Shown here piece after piece: positions 44,254-54,986 of a DNA stretch of 64,000 bases. Origin of the DNA: Clarireedia homoeocarpa (lineage: Eukaryota; Ascomycota; Leotiomycetes; Helotiales; Rutstroemiaceae); contig LNKV01000005.1 in the NCBI GenBank assembly GCA_001465935.1, positions 372,001 to 436,000 of the forward strand, written 5' to 3'. The translations under genes and the position numbers were made by a program. The notes under the pieces are model-generated. The model did no database searches and was not told where the DNA came from. It was given only the letters and a program-made list of their open reading frames with translations. The stretch's first letter is position 1, and each line of letters begins with the position of its first letter.

Positions 44254-45542
44254 CGCAAATCAAAATACATTCAAGACCACCACGTTGAGTGAGGGAGAAG
44301 AAAAGAAATGGTGAATGAGTTCCGAGACGTCGAAATGCTAAGATAAGCAGTGGTCGGTGCTAGTCGGATGCATCTGCCGATTTTAGCCTGTATTGGTGGC
44401 ACGGGCGCGGGCACGGGCGCGGGCACGGGCATCCCCCACACGAGCATCTCGCGAACCAGACGTCAAACATCGGCTAATCATGACGGCGCAAGCCTCACCG
44501 ACAACAATATGGCAGTCGGTCATTCGCGCAATTCGTCGTGTCTATATCAGTCGTCTCGTAACAGCGGCGATTGTGCTGGTGATTGAGGCGAAGTAGTTGT
44601 TGCGTGTGCCTCTGCTGGTTGTACAGAACGATACAAGAAGTAACCTATTTTGGAGATCCTAGACTTCGATGCCGATGGTCAAGTAGCGACTATTATACAT
44701 CATTCGATGGATAAAAATGAATACATGGGGGCCGGAATTATGGCTAGGGCAGCCTATCAAGAACCCTGCTATACTGTTCCTTCGACCAGCCATCGAGTCA
44801 CCAAAGCTCCCTCCCTGCTCGACCTTTGCCGTTGCGCAAAGCCTCTATTGCTGCTTGTTAACTTTAGATACGTCAAGTTCCTTGCATAGTTCGCAAAGAG
44901 TATCACACGTTGCCGCTGATCCACTAGATGCGTCGTGGAGTACAAAAATGTTTGTTCTAGTTAACCTAGAAAAGTTTCAGTCAAGCCTCACAACTGTTGT
45001 AACATCGCTTACACTTCATTGGCTAGACGTCCCCAGCCTCTTACCCAGCCATAATAAGTTCCTTAATTTAGATCACATGTATTCAATGTGCTAGCCAGCA
45101 CAACTACATGTTGGGAAGGCATTGGTTACCGGCCATGAGATTCTATCAGAATCCCCGCCAATACATTTCGGCTCGCGGAGAATACGATCGCAACAACAAG
45201 TGAATTGGAGCAAAGCCTTCCAATTCATGTGTAATGAAGATCTTGGATACGAAAAGCTCGCTCCGAGAGGCGCATTTCAGAATGGCCGAGCCTTTCCCAG
45301 CAACAAAACATGACTTCAATGCTGCTCTTTGCAAATCTATAAGAACCTTCTCAGGTTCCCGTTGAAGTCTCCCCATCATCACCATCATCTAAAGCTTACT
45401 ATCAGCATCACCTGCTCTACATCCTTCGACTCTCGTTGTTCATCAAGTCTCTTCAAAAAATTTCACAATACTCTCGCTAGCATCAGCATATCTCAGCTAC
45501 CTCGATCTCTACATCCAGTCTCGCGATTTCAAAATATTCAAC
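44254..45542. other. Intergenic region with coding relics
   Basis: No intact gene. The frame 44650-44760 (ILDFDADGQVATIIHHSMDK, then MGAGIMARAAY) looks coding but lacks a start and runs into unrelated sequence, so it may be a gene scrap. 45329-45542 is pyrimidine-rich leader sequence of the next gene. Confidence 0.4.
44398..44430 (+). repeat. 12-bp GC-rich tandem repeat, 2.7 copies
   Basis: GGCACGGGCGCG repeats nearly three times without mismatch. It creates artificial Arg-Ala or Gly-Thr frames that are not genes. Confidence 0.8.
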
Positions 45543-46169
45543 ATGCAATTCTATGCTACTCCTTTGGCCTTCGTTGCCCTTATGGGAGTTTCCTGCGCGG
45601 CCCCTACTCCCGCTGGTGGTCCGGCTGATGCTTGTACAACCATATACCCAATCTTTATGGGACAAATTCAGCAAGACAAGCCCAATCTAGTCGCGACCAA
45701 CACTGTGGACAACGACCCTTGGTTTGCCCTTACGCAAGTGTTGTCAGAAGATCACTCAAATATCAGCGGCCAGCTACAAACCTATGTGCGATTCGACCTC
45801 CCAAGCGGAGCACAAAACTGCAACCTCCACTCTCAGTTCCCCGCAAATACAAAATTCGAAAGCAAATTCGGCAACGCCAACCCTTCTTGGTCTCTGTATG
45901 GATTCGAGCAATCTGTTGACGAAGATGCGATGAGCTGGAACAATGTTTACACAGACGATTCTGCCATAGGCGTCTTGAAAGTAATCAAGCCAAACCAAGC
46001 CAACTTGCTGGACCCCTTCGTCTACACCAACATCGGCTGTTCTGACAATACCTATGTATATGCTCTTTCGGGTTCCCAGGATGAAGCTGGAATCACGGAT
46101 TTCGAAGTAGAGACGCAGCAAGGCATCGGCGCTGTTGGTCCTTTCATGACCTATGGATGCAATTTTTAA
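45543..46169 (+). CDS. Secreted But2-like protein
   Basis: Single exon, 208 aa. Signal peptide MQFYATPLAFVALMGVSCAA with a likely cleavage after CAA-AP. The mature part has TYVRFDLPSGAQNCNLHSQF and ANPSWSLYGFEQSV, a pattern seen in fungal proteins with the But2 (ubiquitin-3-binding protein But2 C-terminal) domain. Four Cys in the mature protein could form two disulfides; one is the penultimate region CNF at the end. No membrane anchor. Probably an abundant cell-wall or extracellular protein; actual role unknown. A second But2-like secreted gene lies at 54349. Start ATG is clear (first Met, signal peptide follows at once). Confidence 0.75.
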   Translation: MQFYATPLAFVALMGVSCAAPTPAGGPADACTTIYPIFMGQIQQDKPNLVATNTVDNDPWFALTQVLSEDHSNISGQLQTYVRFDLPSGAQNCNLHSQFPANTKFESKFGNANPSWSLYGFEQSVDEDAMSWNNVYTDDSAIGVLKVIKPNQANLLDPFVYTNIGCSDNTYVYALSGSQDEAGITDFEVETQQGIGAVGPFMTYGCNF

Positions 46170-48072
46170 TTGCCCTCACTCAGTGTCTCTTAGCGACGCC
46201 TCCGTGATGTTACAGTTTTGTGAGCATCTTGGTCAGCATAGCTATGGTAATTGAGAAGTATATTGTTGGAGTTTATGTTCTGCATATGGCATTGCTGGGT
46301 TCACATTCCTTTTAGCGGGCGGGTTTTGCATAGGGGGCGATTTCACAGCGATTTTCTGGGGCATTTGGATGGAGCACTTTCCTTTATTCACGATTTACAG
46401 ACGACTTGACAATCATTAGAGTGGTGGCGTGTTCAACGAGGCTTTTCCATAACTTAGTAGTAATAATATAAAAGAATGAGTCTAACCGCAGTGCTAGTGG
46501 CACCCTTGAAAAGTGAGGTAGTTTCCGTGGGTTAACTTCATTTGAAGTATTTCTATACTTGATTCGAATAAAGAAATGCCAGTACTACAACATATTCATC
46601 CCATGAATTATCCTGTGGGATTATTCAGCCTCACCTTGCTGCATTGTATGCCTTCATCCCCAGCTATGTATTTCTATCGTCTCTGTTGTCAACTTTGCAC
46701 CCTTACCACTGTTTAGCGTTGGGTTTCCGCTTTTAGCAACCAAGGAGTTGCCCTGCGGAAGGGAGAGTTAGTCGTCATCATAGTTGGACGCCTTCAACAA
46801 AATAAGCTTACTTTGGGGGTCACATTCCTATCCGCTCGGGGTTGAAACGGATTTCTAGTTCGGAGCGGGCCGAACCTAAGATGAGGTAAGGTTTATCTAT
46901 TATTCAATGCATGATCGCCTCACCGATGCATATAATCACATCTCTCGGATTTTTCAGCTCAAGTCTCCAACTGGAATCGCTATGATTCTTTACAAACATC
47001 CAAAAATGTGGCGTCTGCTTGGCCTGTTGCTATCAATATTGCATATTCACACAAGGAATATGATATGGCGGTGTGAATAACTTGTTTTTATGCAGAAAAG
47101 ACCTGTAGCTAGGCTTGAAGCGCATTTAAAGCATGATTTGACAGCCTTGCGAAATCATCGGGCGTCTACGTATTTTCGATATTCCTGTGTTGCACACAAT
47201 CTTGCATATAGCTCAATGCATCCAGCAGGTGCAGTCTTCTATAGGTCGACGAAGTTTAATATCTACTCTGCGGCTCATAAATAGAGTTCATTCGCTAGCC
47301 TACGAAGATCCATGAGATCTTCTGCATAAAGATTTTCGGGGATAGGCAAGAGTGAGGCTGTCGCATGATAAATCATCAAGGCTGTCCCCTGAAAATATGC
47401 TGCCCCTCTGCCCTTTGGTTGGGCAACAATGAAGCTTTTTCTTTGGCATATCCATGTCGATAAACCATGGTGGTCGATTTGCATTGTGTATAGAACGCCC
47501 CGCCTTCTGTTAGAGGCAGCTATCTGTACTCGGTCTAGACACCCTGGTTTTTTATTCGTGTTGAAGTGGCGATCTATTTTATCCGTAATTTGTGGCGCTT
47601 TTGTCCTCGCGATATGTAGCCTAACAACCTGTGGCGTTGTGTGAACTTGATCCCGTTGGTAGATTAGGCCATGGAATATGCGTGATAGCAGCCGTTTTTG
47701 AACTTAACATTGCAGGCCTCCCCCGGGTAATATTGCCGGGGAATTGCAACCACCTGAAGGTATTCTCGGTTTGGTCGGTGACTGGAATAGGAAATGATAA
47801 CTGGGGATTTTGGAGTTGATGTAGGATTGTGCCCCTCATGAATCAACTTGAAAATAAAAATTTCTGGGATACCCGACCTGGGAGTACGATGAGACTTTGG
47901 AGAAATGTGGTTATAACATGAATTGCTCAAGCCTTAGTCATCCTTAGGATCTGATTGAATCCCCACGAAATTATATTTATACAAAAATACAACTTGATCA
48001 TTCCCCTGTGTTTTCATTTTTATCAATAACTTTGAATGACACGATAGGAACGATATTTCCACACTCGAGAAC
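46170..48072. other. 1.9-kb intergenic region
   Basis: No gene firmly supported. On the minus strand 47275-47484 (69 aa, starts MQIDHHGLSTWICQ) looks mildly coding, and neighbouring minus-strand frames up to 47930 might be further exons of a small gene, but I could not connect them. Confidence 0.35.
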
Positions 48073-51000
48073 ATGGTTGGTGGTACCTCTTACGCAAACG
48101 GTCTATCTTACGCAAATGGTCCATCTTACGCAAATAGTCCATCTTACGCAAATGGTTCATCTTACGCAAATAGTCCATCTTACGCAAATGGTCCACTATA
48201 TTCGCAGAGAAATGTTATCAGAGGTCTCGGAGACAATATGATATGCGCTGGGTGCACCAGCTCCGAAGACGAGAGAGATTATCTACCATACAGTTTTTTT
48301 ATGGAAATAGTCTCAGATTCAACTATCAGATCTCTACCGTACTCCACCTCACTGAAAGAATGGATCCTTCGTGATGCTAGAAGGGTCTTTGCAATACTGG
48401 TTCTTTTAGACAACGTTGACGAGGAAGTCATTTGCGCCTTAAGAGACTCCAACTTCAACGATAAACATTTACCTATTCGAATCGACAAGAATAAGGCTCC
48501 TTGTCCGGTTGCACTCTTGGATCCAAGCGGTAATGATAAGGTACTGGGCGGGTTTCGAAACCAAAAATGTTGGGGCTACCGCTTGATACACAAGTTTGAG
48601 ATGCAGCAATGGTTTTTCCTTGCCCCTGTGTTTGAACTCTCGAAGGAGTATGACTTGTTCACACGCACGCCCCTACCTTTTCTTTGGAAAAGTGCGCCTT
48701 TGGGAAAGGGGAGTTTCGGTGTTGTGTATCAAGCTCAGATTCACGCCGCACATCAAACGTTCTTCGATACAAAAGTAATGTTCATTTGACATTTGATCCA
48801 AAAAAAAAAAAAAAAAAACATACCACTAACATCTTTAAAGGAGAACGAAGAGCAACCTTATATCGCGATTAAAATGCTTTCCTCCGATATGGAATACAGA
48901 ACGGAATACGATATTCTGGAAATTGTTCGACAAGTCGATGATGAGCACTTGATCAAGATTCTGGCATCTTATCAACAGGGCAAGTCGACTAGCTACTTGA
49001 TGTTCAAATGGGCGGATGGAGGAAATCTTCATGAATTTTGGATGACTCCTGAGTATGCCGAAGCGCCACTCACACCAGACATGGTTCAATGGTGTCTTTT
49101 CCAAATGAAGGGTCTCGCAGGGGCAATTCACAAATTACACAACTTTGATAACACTAGAAACATCCGCCATGGCGATCTAAAGCCTCAAAATATACTTCGT
49201 TTCAAGGAACCCGCTACTTGGGGAAAACTGCAAATTGCGGACATGGGTCAGACGAAAATACACAGTCTTGCTACAGACCTGCGCCTTTCAGACAAAAACA
49301 TAGTGACCGGGACCTCTCGCTACAATTCTCCAGAAGCATCTACAAATGCGAGAAAGGGGGGCTCACGTTCTGACGACATGTGGGCAATCGGTTGTATATT
49401 CTTGGAGTTCATTATCTGGGCCTTGTGTGGGAAAGTGGAATTAGATGACTTTATGAATTCGTTTCCGATGATAGAGAGTTATTTCCTCATGGAGGGAACC
49501 ACCGAAAATCCACGACCTCAAACTTTCAAGCTCCAAAGCTCAGTAGAGATCGAAATCCAGGGAATAAGAAAGCTTCTGGATTTTAATGTTAAAACAGGGA
49601 GTTGCGTTAGCAAAGGCCTCAAAGATCTTCTCGAATTTATTTTGGATGAGCTTCTTATCATTGATTCGACAATATGCGAGGAGGAAGATACCCCGATGAT
49701 AGACTCCCCGCAAATTGTACTTCACCCGTTGAAAAGAACTACGACTGATGAGTCTGACTCTAGCCATCAAAATTCTTCGTCCCGACGTGCAAAAGCCAAG
49801 ATTTTGTCGGAAAAGCTAGAAGATATCTGCTCAAAACCTTTGGACTCATCATATTATTTTGATGATCGACTCAATTATGTTCGCTCACCCCTCCCTCAAA
49901 GACGAAAGAATACGTCAGCCACGAGCAACTTCTTAAGCCCCCCAGACCGAGATTTTGGAATCACTAATCGACCTGTCAAGAAGGTTCATGCAAATACGGA
50001 GGTAAACCGAAACTAAAAAACCCTTTTCTACGAGTTGAGGTTACTGATAGTCAATACAGAACGTGAGTTTAAACTCTACATTAAAAGTATAGCTTCCTTG
50101 CTGAACTCATATCTCAGCCAGTAAGTCCATCCACGACAACCTTCCCAAGTATGTACATATCATAGTTGACCACGGATCATTGCTTAATTCTAGTATGTGA
50201 GTAGCATTCCGAGAGACTCTTTCAGCTGGGAAAGCGCTAATCAAATTCATAGGCTGTAAGTCTGCCGTTGACATTTGCCTCATGTTGGAGTTGACTGACA
50301 TTTCTTCGTCGATCTGAAGTCAGTAAGTACTTGAAAAATATTGGAAATTGACAGTCACTTACCAAGGACATTGGTTCAATCACAGCCAGTATGTATTAGT
50401 CCCGGTCACCCATCAGATGTCGCTGACTTGGCCATCTAGCCTGTATGTCATCACGGAGCCTCAACCACCAAGTAACAGAATTTAATCAATTGATGTTATC
50501 TAGTTGAATGATGTATGGCAGAATGTAATCGATACTGTATTTCCCAGCGAAATCTTTCGCAAAATCGATCCTCCTAGCGTCATCCCCCAGCGTTCAAAAG
50601 CATCTAACCTTTGCTCACGCTGCACTTCAATGGATTTATGGCAAGCGGGCTTCTATACCATAGATGACATTTCTGAGCTGAAAGAAAGATCTAAATCATG
50701 CGAAGTTTGCGAATTGTTCTATGAAACCGAGATGAAAGCATGTAGCACAACACGAAGGAATGTTCGTTTCTATAGGGTCGGTTCAACTTTCAGGAGAGAG
50801 CTCGACCACTCACCAGTGTTATCTATCATTGCTACTCCAGGTATTAACTACCATAGCGTCTGTTTCGACGGTATAAGGGTCAGATGAAACGATGATGCTA
50901 ACCTATATTTGCAGGGCCCTCCACAATCCCGTCCGAAATTCAAAGGGGATTTCCCGTTTTACCTTCCGTAGGAAGTGAATCACAGTTTCAGTTATTGCGC

Positions 51001-52433
51001 GAATGGATTGCAGCTTGTGATAGACATCAATGCATTAAAAACGTCAAGATACAATTGCCAACGAGGCTCATTGATGTAGGAGATCGACTTAGTCCTAACC
51101 TATTACGTTTAGATACCTCGAAAGTACGGTCATCGATGAAATATATCGCCTTGTCACATCGCTGGGGAGATCCATATCTGCACAAAGCATACTGCACTTA
51201 CAGATCGACCCTCGAAGAATTGAAAGCGAAAATCGATTTCACGACATTGCCAAAGACATTTCAAGACGCAGTTCTCGTTACCAGAAAGCTTGGAGTACGG
51301 TACCTCTGGATAGACTCCATATGTATCATTCAAGAAGATGAGAGAGACTGGGATATCGAACGCAAACGAATGGAAGATGTCTTTAGTTCCGCATACTGCA
51401 CCATTGCGGCCAGCTCTGCCAGCGGCACCAATGACGGGTTCTTAAAGCCCAGAGCCCCGATGAAATGCGCCATGTTGCAAAGACCTTCAGAATCAACATT
51501 TTATATCCGCGGATTTATTGACGATTTTCGCTCTGATGTTGAGTTGGGAGAGCTTAACAAACGTGGTTGGGTATTCCAAGAACGAGCTCTTTCGCGTCGT
51601 TCAGTTTATTTCACAAACACTCAGATGTATTGGGAATGTGGACACGGAGTCCATTGCGAGACTCTTACTAAGTTGACCAAGTAAGTTCCATCGCAAATTA
51701 AGAAAATTATCTGGATTGAATGGCTAAATATATATCCAGTCTCAAATCATCATTTCTAGCGGATCCTGCATTTCCCGAGTCGGCTCTCGGATACTATAAG
51801 GGCATGAAGATCCACTTCTTCCAGCACCTTTACGAGCAGTACTCCAAACTCAATTTTACCCGCATTACTGATAGGTCTGTTGGAATGGCTGGATTGGAAA
51901 AGCGCCTGGCTAGGACATATCGGACACGTGGAGAATTCGGAATTCTAGACGAGTTTCTTCACCGGAGTCTCCTCTGGCAAAGAGATGGGGACAGACCGAT
52001 GCAAAAAATCCACTACACGTCTAATCGAAAAGTTCCATCATGGTCTTGGATGGCTGTGGAGGGACCAATGAAGTACACCGATGTTCCCTTTAATAGTGTC
52101 ATATGGAACGATGAAATACAATTCCCTGATAATACAGTTCACGGGCTGGATAAAGAGATTCCAGTCATCGTTTGCACCATATCTTCACTTCCAGAACAAA
52201 AGACAACGATCCTTGACCGACCAGAGGAAACAGATCCCAGGATGCTGAAGTGTGTTCTTTGCGCCACAGAGAAAGCACCTCGGTTGATGAAGAGCGAGAA
52301 GTGCTATGTACTTCTTGTTACGCCAACCAGCAACACAGTTGACTGTGAGACTTTCGAGAGAGTAGGCGTAGCTATTCTTGAGCGGAAACATATCTCTTCG
52401 GATGGAAGAAAAATCAACGGACGACTTGTATGA
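48073..52433 (+). CDS. Protein kinase-HET fusion protein joined through seven 3-nt microexons
   Basis: Proposed exons 48073-48774, 48841-50001, seven 3-nt exons (listed in the entry at 50002), 50504-50840, 50915-51680 and 51740-52433; 1226 aa. Residues 6-41 are six copies of SYANxx. The kinase has LGKGSFGVVY (210-219), Lys245 in YIAIKML, HGDLKPQN (344-351) and DMG (368-370) in place of DFG. The HET part opens with LCSRCTSMDLWQAGF and its domain has KYIALSHRWGD (from about 816), RYLWIDSICIIQ and FSSAYCTIAASSA. HET domains drive incompatibility cell death in fungi. The HET frame has no ATG before 50630, inside its conserved start block, so it needs upstream exons. If the array is not spliced, the kinase ends at a TAA at 50014-50016 and the HET part is a separate or broken gene. 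Domains are certain; the fusion is strongly suggested. Confidence 0.75.
48088..48195 (+). repeat. Six 18-bp tandem repeats in the kinase-HET N-terminus
   Basis: Unit TCTTACGCAAATRGTCCA, six copies without gaps, coding SYANGP/SYANSP. Only third-position and G/S or P/S/L changes occur, so the array is recent or kept even. Confidence 0.95.
48775..48840 (+). other. Kinase intron with A19 run
   Basis: GTAATG donor, CACTAAC branch site and TTAAAG acceptor; 66 bp. A19 at 48800-48818 lies in the middle. Phase 0. Confidence 0.75.
50002..50503 (+). other. Array of eight introns separated by seven 3-nt microexons
   Basis: Introns: 50002-50059, 50063-50117, 50121-50193, 50197-50252, 50256-50319, 50323-50385, 50389-50439, 50443-50503 (58, 55, 73, 56, 64, 63, 51, 61 bp). 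Donors in order: GTAAAC, GTGAGT, GTAAGT, GTGAGT, GTAAGT, GTAAGT, GTATGT, GTATGT. All acceptors are NAG. Microexons: AAC 50060, CCA 50118, TAT 50194, GCT 50253, TCA 50320, CCA 50386, CCT 50440, coding N-P-Y-A-S-P-P. All junctions are phase 0. Branch-like CTRAY motifs are clear in several (ACTGAT, GCTAAT, ACTGAC, GCTGAC) and weaker in others. The introns do not resemble one another beyond these signals. Confidence 0.75.
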
Positions 52434-53212
52434 TCAGGACAACTTACCATCGCTGCCATTTCTGTTATATGTTATACAAAGCTTGCGATTTATGCCAATT
52501 CATTACAAGGTTGCTCTCATGCACACTCATTTTTTGCACCCTGATCTTAACCGTTGTCACATATGAAGGACTTTGGGGTTGATGTCGGGACATTCAAGAC
52601 TGCGGAAGTTATCGTTTATTATAAATTGTTATTCATGAATAGACTCTGTTGCATTCTCTGAGTTTTCAATATTACCAAACAAATCACTCAATTACATCGA
52701 GTCTACCTTTTCATTAAGATGATCATATGAACACGTCGAGAGAGCAGCTGTGAAATATAAGCCGTAATTGTCACTTCTCTAGAAGTGGCGTCACTTTTGG
52801 AATTCTCACAGCAGCCTGTAATCCGAATCGACTGCCAATAACAAACGAAGGAGCGTTTAAGAAATGAATTTAAGAAAACAGCATTGCGTGTGTCAATGCC
52901 AATTATTATAGAAGTAAATATGAAGTCCGTTCCAGTTGTCCAGTACATCATCGTTGGCAGTTTTTACATCCACTGCCGACAGCGCCAAGCATCCCCTGGG
53001 AGTTCTTGCTCTTCGGAACGAGCACTCGAAGCGCAATAGACAAGCAGTTTCTATAACTCGCAAAGAAGGTGAAGATTCGACAGCATTTATAGAAATTTAC
53101 CCAAAATAAATCCAAAAGTCACTAGCTTTCACTGAAAAAGATCTAATTGGGATGAGCTATGAAGGAGAGGGCAACTAAATATTCACTTCGTTCGAGCACA
53201 ACAGATTACAGC
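52434..53212. other. Intergenic region with a micro-MITE
   Basis: No gene supported. It carries the 62-bp element at 52749-52810. Confidence 0.5.
52749..52810. mobile_element. Ultrashort MITE, copy 1 (62 bp)
   Basis: Ends TGTGAAA and TCTCACA, central near-palindrome GTCACTTCTCTAGAAGTGGC, flanked by a perfect 5-bp duplication GCAGC (52744-52748 and 52811-52815). Second copy at 56969-57035. Confidence 0.75.
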
Positions 53213-53296
53213 CACGATGACGGCCTGTCAGTTCATTGAGTAAGTTTACTTCCAATTACGAAGTCCAATCCATGCTGTGCCCATAATTCGAATTAG

Positions 53297-53821
53297 GACC
53301 AAGAAGAAATCAGTGTACACAAGGAGATTCTGTTCTGGAACATATTCGAATCTTACACCAAGTCATTCGCAAATCCAGCGCAATACACAGTAGATCAACT
53401 CATCCAAAGCTACTGCCTCGGCCACGAACTGCAATGCAGCGGCTTGATGAATCTGGTTATCGACGTAATACGAGACAGGCTAAACGAGACGCTCACATAT
53501 CTCAGCTCCGACCAGGTCAGACCCGTATTCATCAACCTCCCTCCCATCGAGCCAAGCCCGCTAAGGAAATTCTGCGCTCTTATGATAAATCGGGCTGTGT
53601 GCGAGAACGAACATTTGCTGGCGGAGTACCAGCAATTCCACGACGAGTGCGTCGAGTACCAAGACATGCATGCACAGCTAGAGGAAGGTGTAGCGAATCA
53701 AGTCCAATTAGACTGTTTGTGTCTTGACGCGAGAAAGAAACATCCCATTAGCGAACAACATTTTCAGATACACTTAGAAGATGTAGGAGCACAGCGCAAG
53801 TGCTATTCACCGAGAAGCTGA
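53297..53821 (+). pseudogene. BTB-domain-like fragment, 5' part missing or broken
   Basis: An open frame of 174 codons begins right after AATTAG at 53296. It reads EISVHKEILFWNIFESYTK, then YTVDQLIQSYCLGHELQCSGLMNLVIDVI and LRKFCALMINRA, which fits the second half of fungal BTB/POZ-type proteins. A start at 53217 (MTACQFIE) with a GTAAGT donor at 53240 would be in the wrong phase for this frame, and the usual N-terminal BTB half (F.VHK..L..S..F) is not seen. So either an unusual intron is missing from my model or the gene is decayed. The C-terminus is Gln/His-rich and shows no motif. Confidence 0.5.
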
Positions 53822-54348
53822 AGGGGGCAGTGAATACATCTTACTGTGTATATAAGATGCCCAGAAATTATTTGTACACCGTGTTACCATTAATAGTCTG
53901 ACACCCAATTAGCTCGTTGGATGTCTCAGCCCCAAATTCAGATGATGTTGGTCACGTTCTCAGAATATCCGATATATCCCTTGCTTGGCGAGCAGCCACT
54001 GACAACCAAAATTATCAGACATTCTCGACGAACTTTGCCTCGTCGTCATGAAATGATTTTTGTGGAGTCATTTATCGTGCGGTCAGCACATTCTATTCTA
54101 AGCCTTTCGTACTAGATATGTCATGGAAACTCAGCTTTCGCGCACTGTAAGCTGCCCTTCGTATCCATCAGCTTGTCACGCCGTCATGTGATTCTGCTTG
54201 GCATTCTGACTCTCAGCCTCCTCTTTTGTATATAATTAACATAGAAAACCACTTTGCAGCAGGATCAAATCCACTGTTCATTGAATCTCAAGTATCCTTC
54301 TAATACCTTCTTATCCCAATCTCAACAAAGATTTACTTAAAGCCAACA
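53822..54348. other. Intergenic region
   Basis: No gene seen. TATATAATTAACATAG at 54229-54244 lies about 110 bp upstream of the next start. Confidence 0.45.
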
Positions 54349-54986
54349 ATGTTTTCTAAAACAATTCTTCTTTCAGCCCTCGCCGCGATAGGCCTTGTTC
54401 AAGCATCTCCGTTGAAGGACGTGAATGAGAAACGCTTATGCGGAACTACCGTCCTCCCGAATGGGCTATTCCAACTTTCCCAAGCCGACCCCAATACCCC
54501 CTCGATCAGCTCAAACGTTGTCTCTATAAGCCAGGCTGCTAATGGTCAAAGTCAGCTCAATGTTCTTTTCCTCCTCCGAGAACACACTGCTAACTAATAC
54601 CAGATATCCGATCCGAGCTTGTAACCTTTGCTCCACTTGGTGCAGGAACCTACGGCTGCGAGCTCCACATCACCATGCCTGCCGCCGCCGGGTTTTCAAG
54701 CACCGGCGGACCTCCAACACTCAGTGTCTTTAAGGTCAAACAGCCCGTTAGCGAGCCACATACTTTTGCCAATACTCAATTGGAGCCATCACTCTACGGC
54801 AGTGTCACTGTTCAGGCTGGACAGAGCGCTACGATTAATACGGAGGATTGTAGAGGTGGAACTGGGGCGGGTTTGGCCTACGTCTTCAAGTACGCGGATT
54901 CGAATACTGCAGCCGGAAGCATGAGCTGGACCCAGGGTACTTCTGTGACTGCGCCTGCTGGAGTTTTCTTGGTACACAATTGCTAG
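54349..54986 (+). CDS. Secreted But2-domain protein
   Basis: Exons 54349-54550 and 54604-54986 (53-bp intron GTCAGC to ACCAG), 194 aa. Signal peptide MFSKTILLSALAAIGLVQAS, then a possible KR processing site (NEKRLCG). The But2 domain is seen as ELVTFAPLGAGTYGCELHIT, PTLSVFKVKQPV and TINTEDCRGGTGAGLAYVFK. Four Cys, two of them at the start of the mature protein and at the very end (VFLVHNC). A GTCAAA donor at 54545 is possible instead and would change one or two residues only. Secreted, probably cell-wall associated; function unknown. Same family type as 45543 but little sequence in common. Confidence 0.85.

Noticed and set aside
44393..44596. Frame with Arg-Ala repeats
   Set aside because: Created by the 12-bp GC-rich tandem repeat; no other coding sign.
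48088..48195. CRISPR-like array
   Set aside because: The units are contiguous without spacers and are in-frame coding minisatellites of a eukaryotic gene.
50002..50016. TAA at 50014-50016 as the true end of the kinase gene
   Set aside because: Not excluded, but the following HET frame lacks a start and the eight in-phase introns between them favour continuation.
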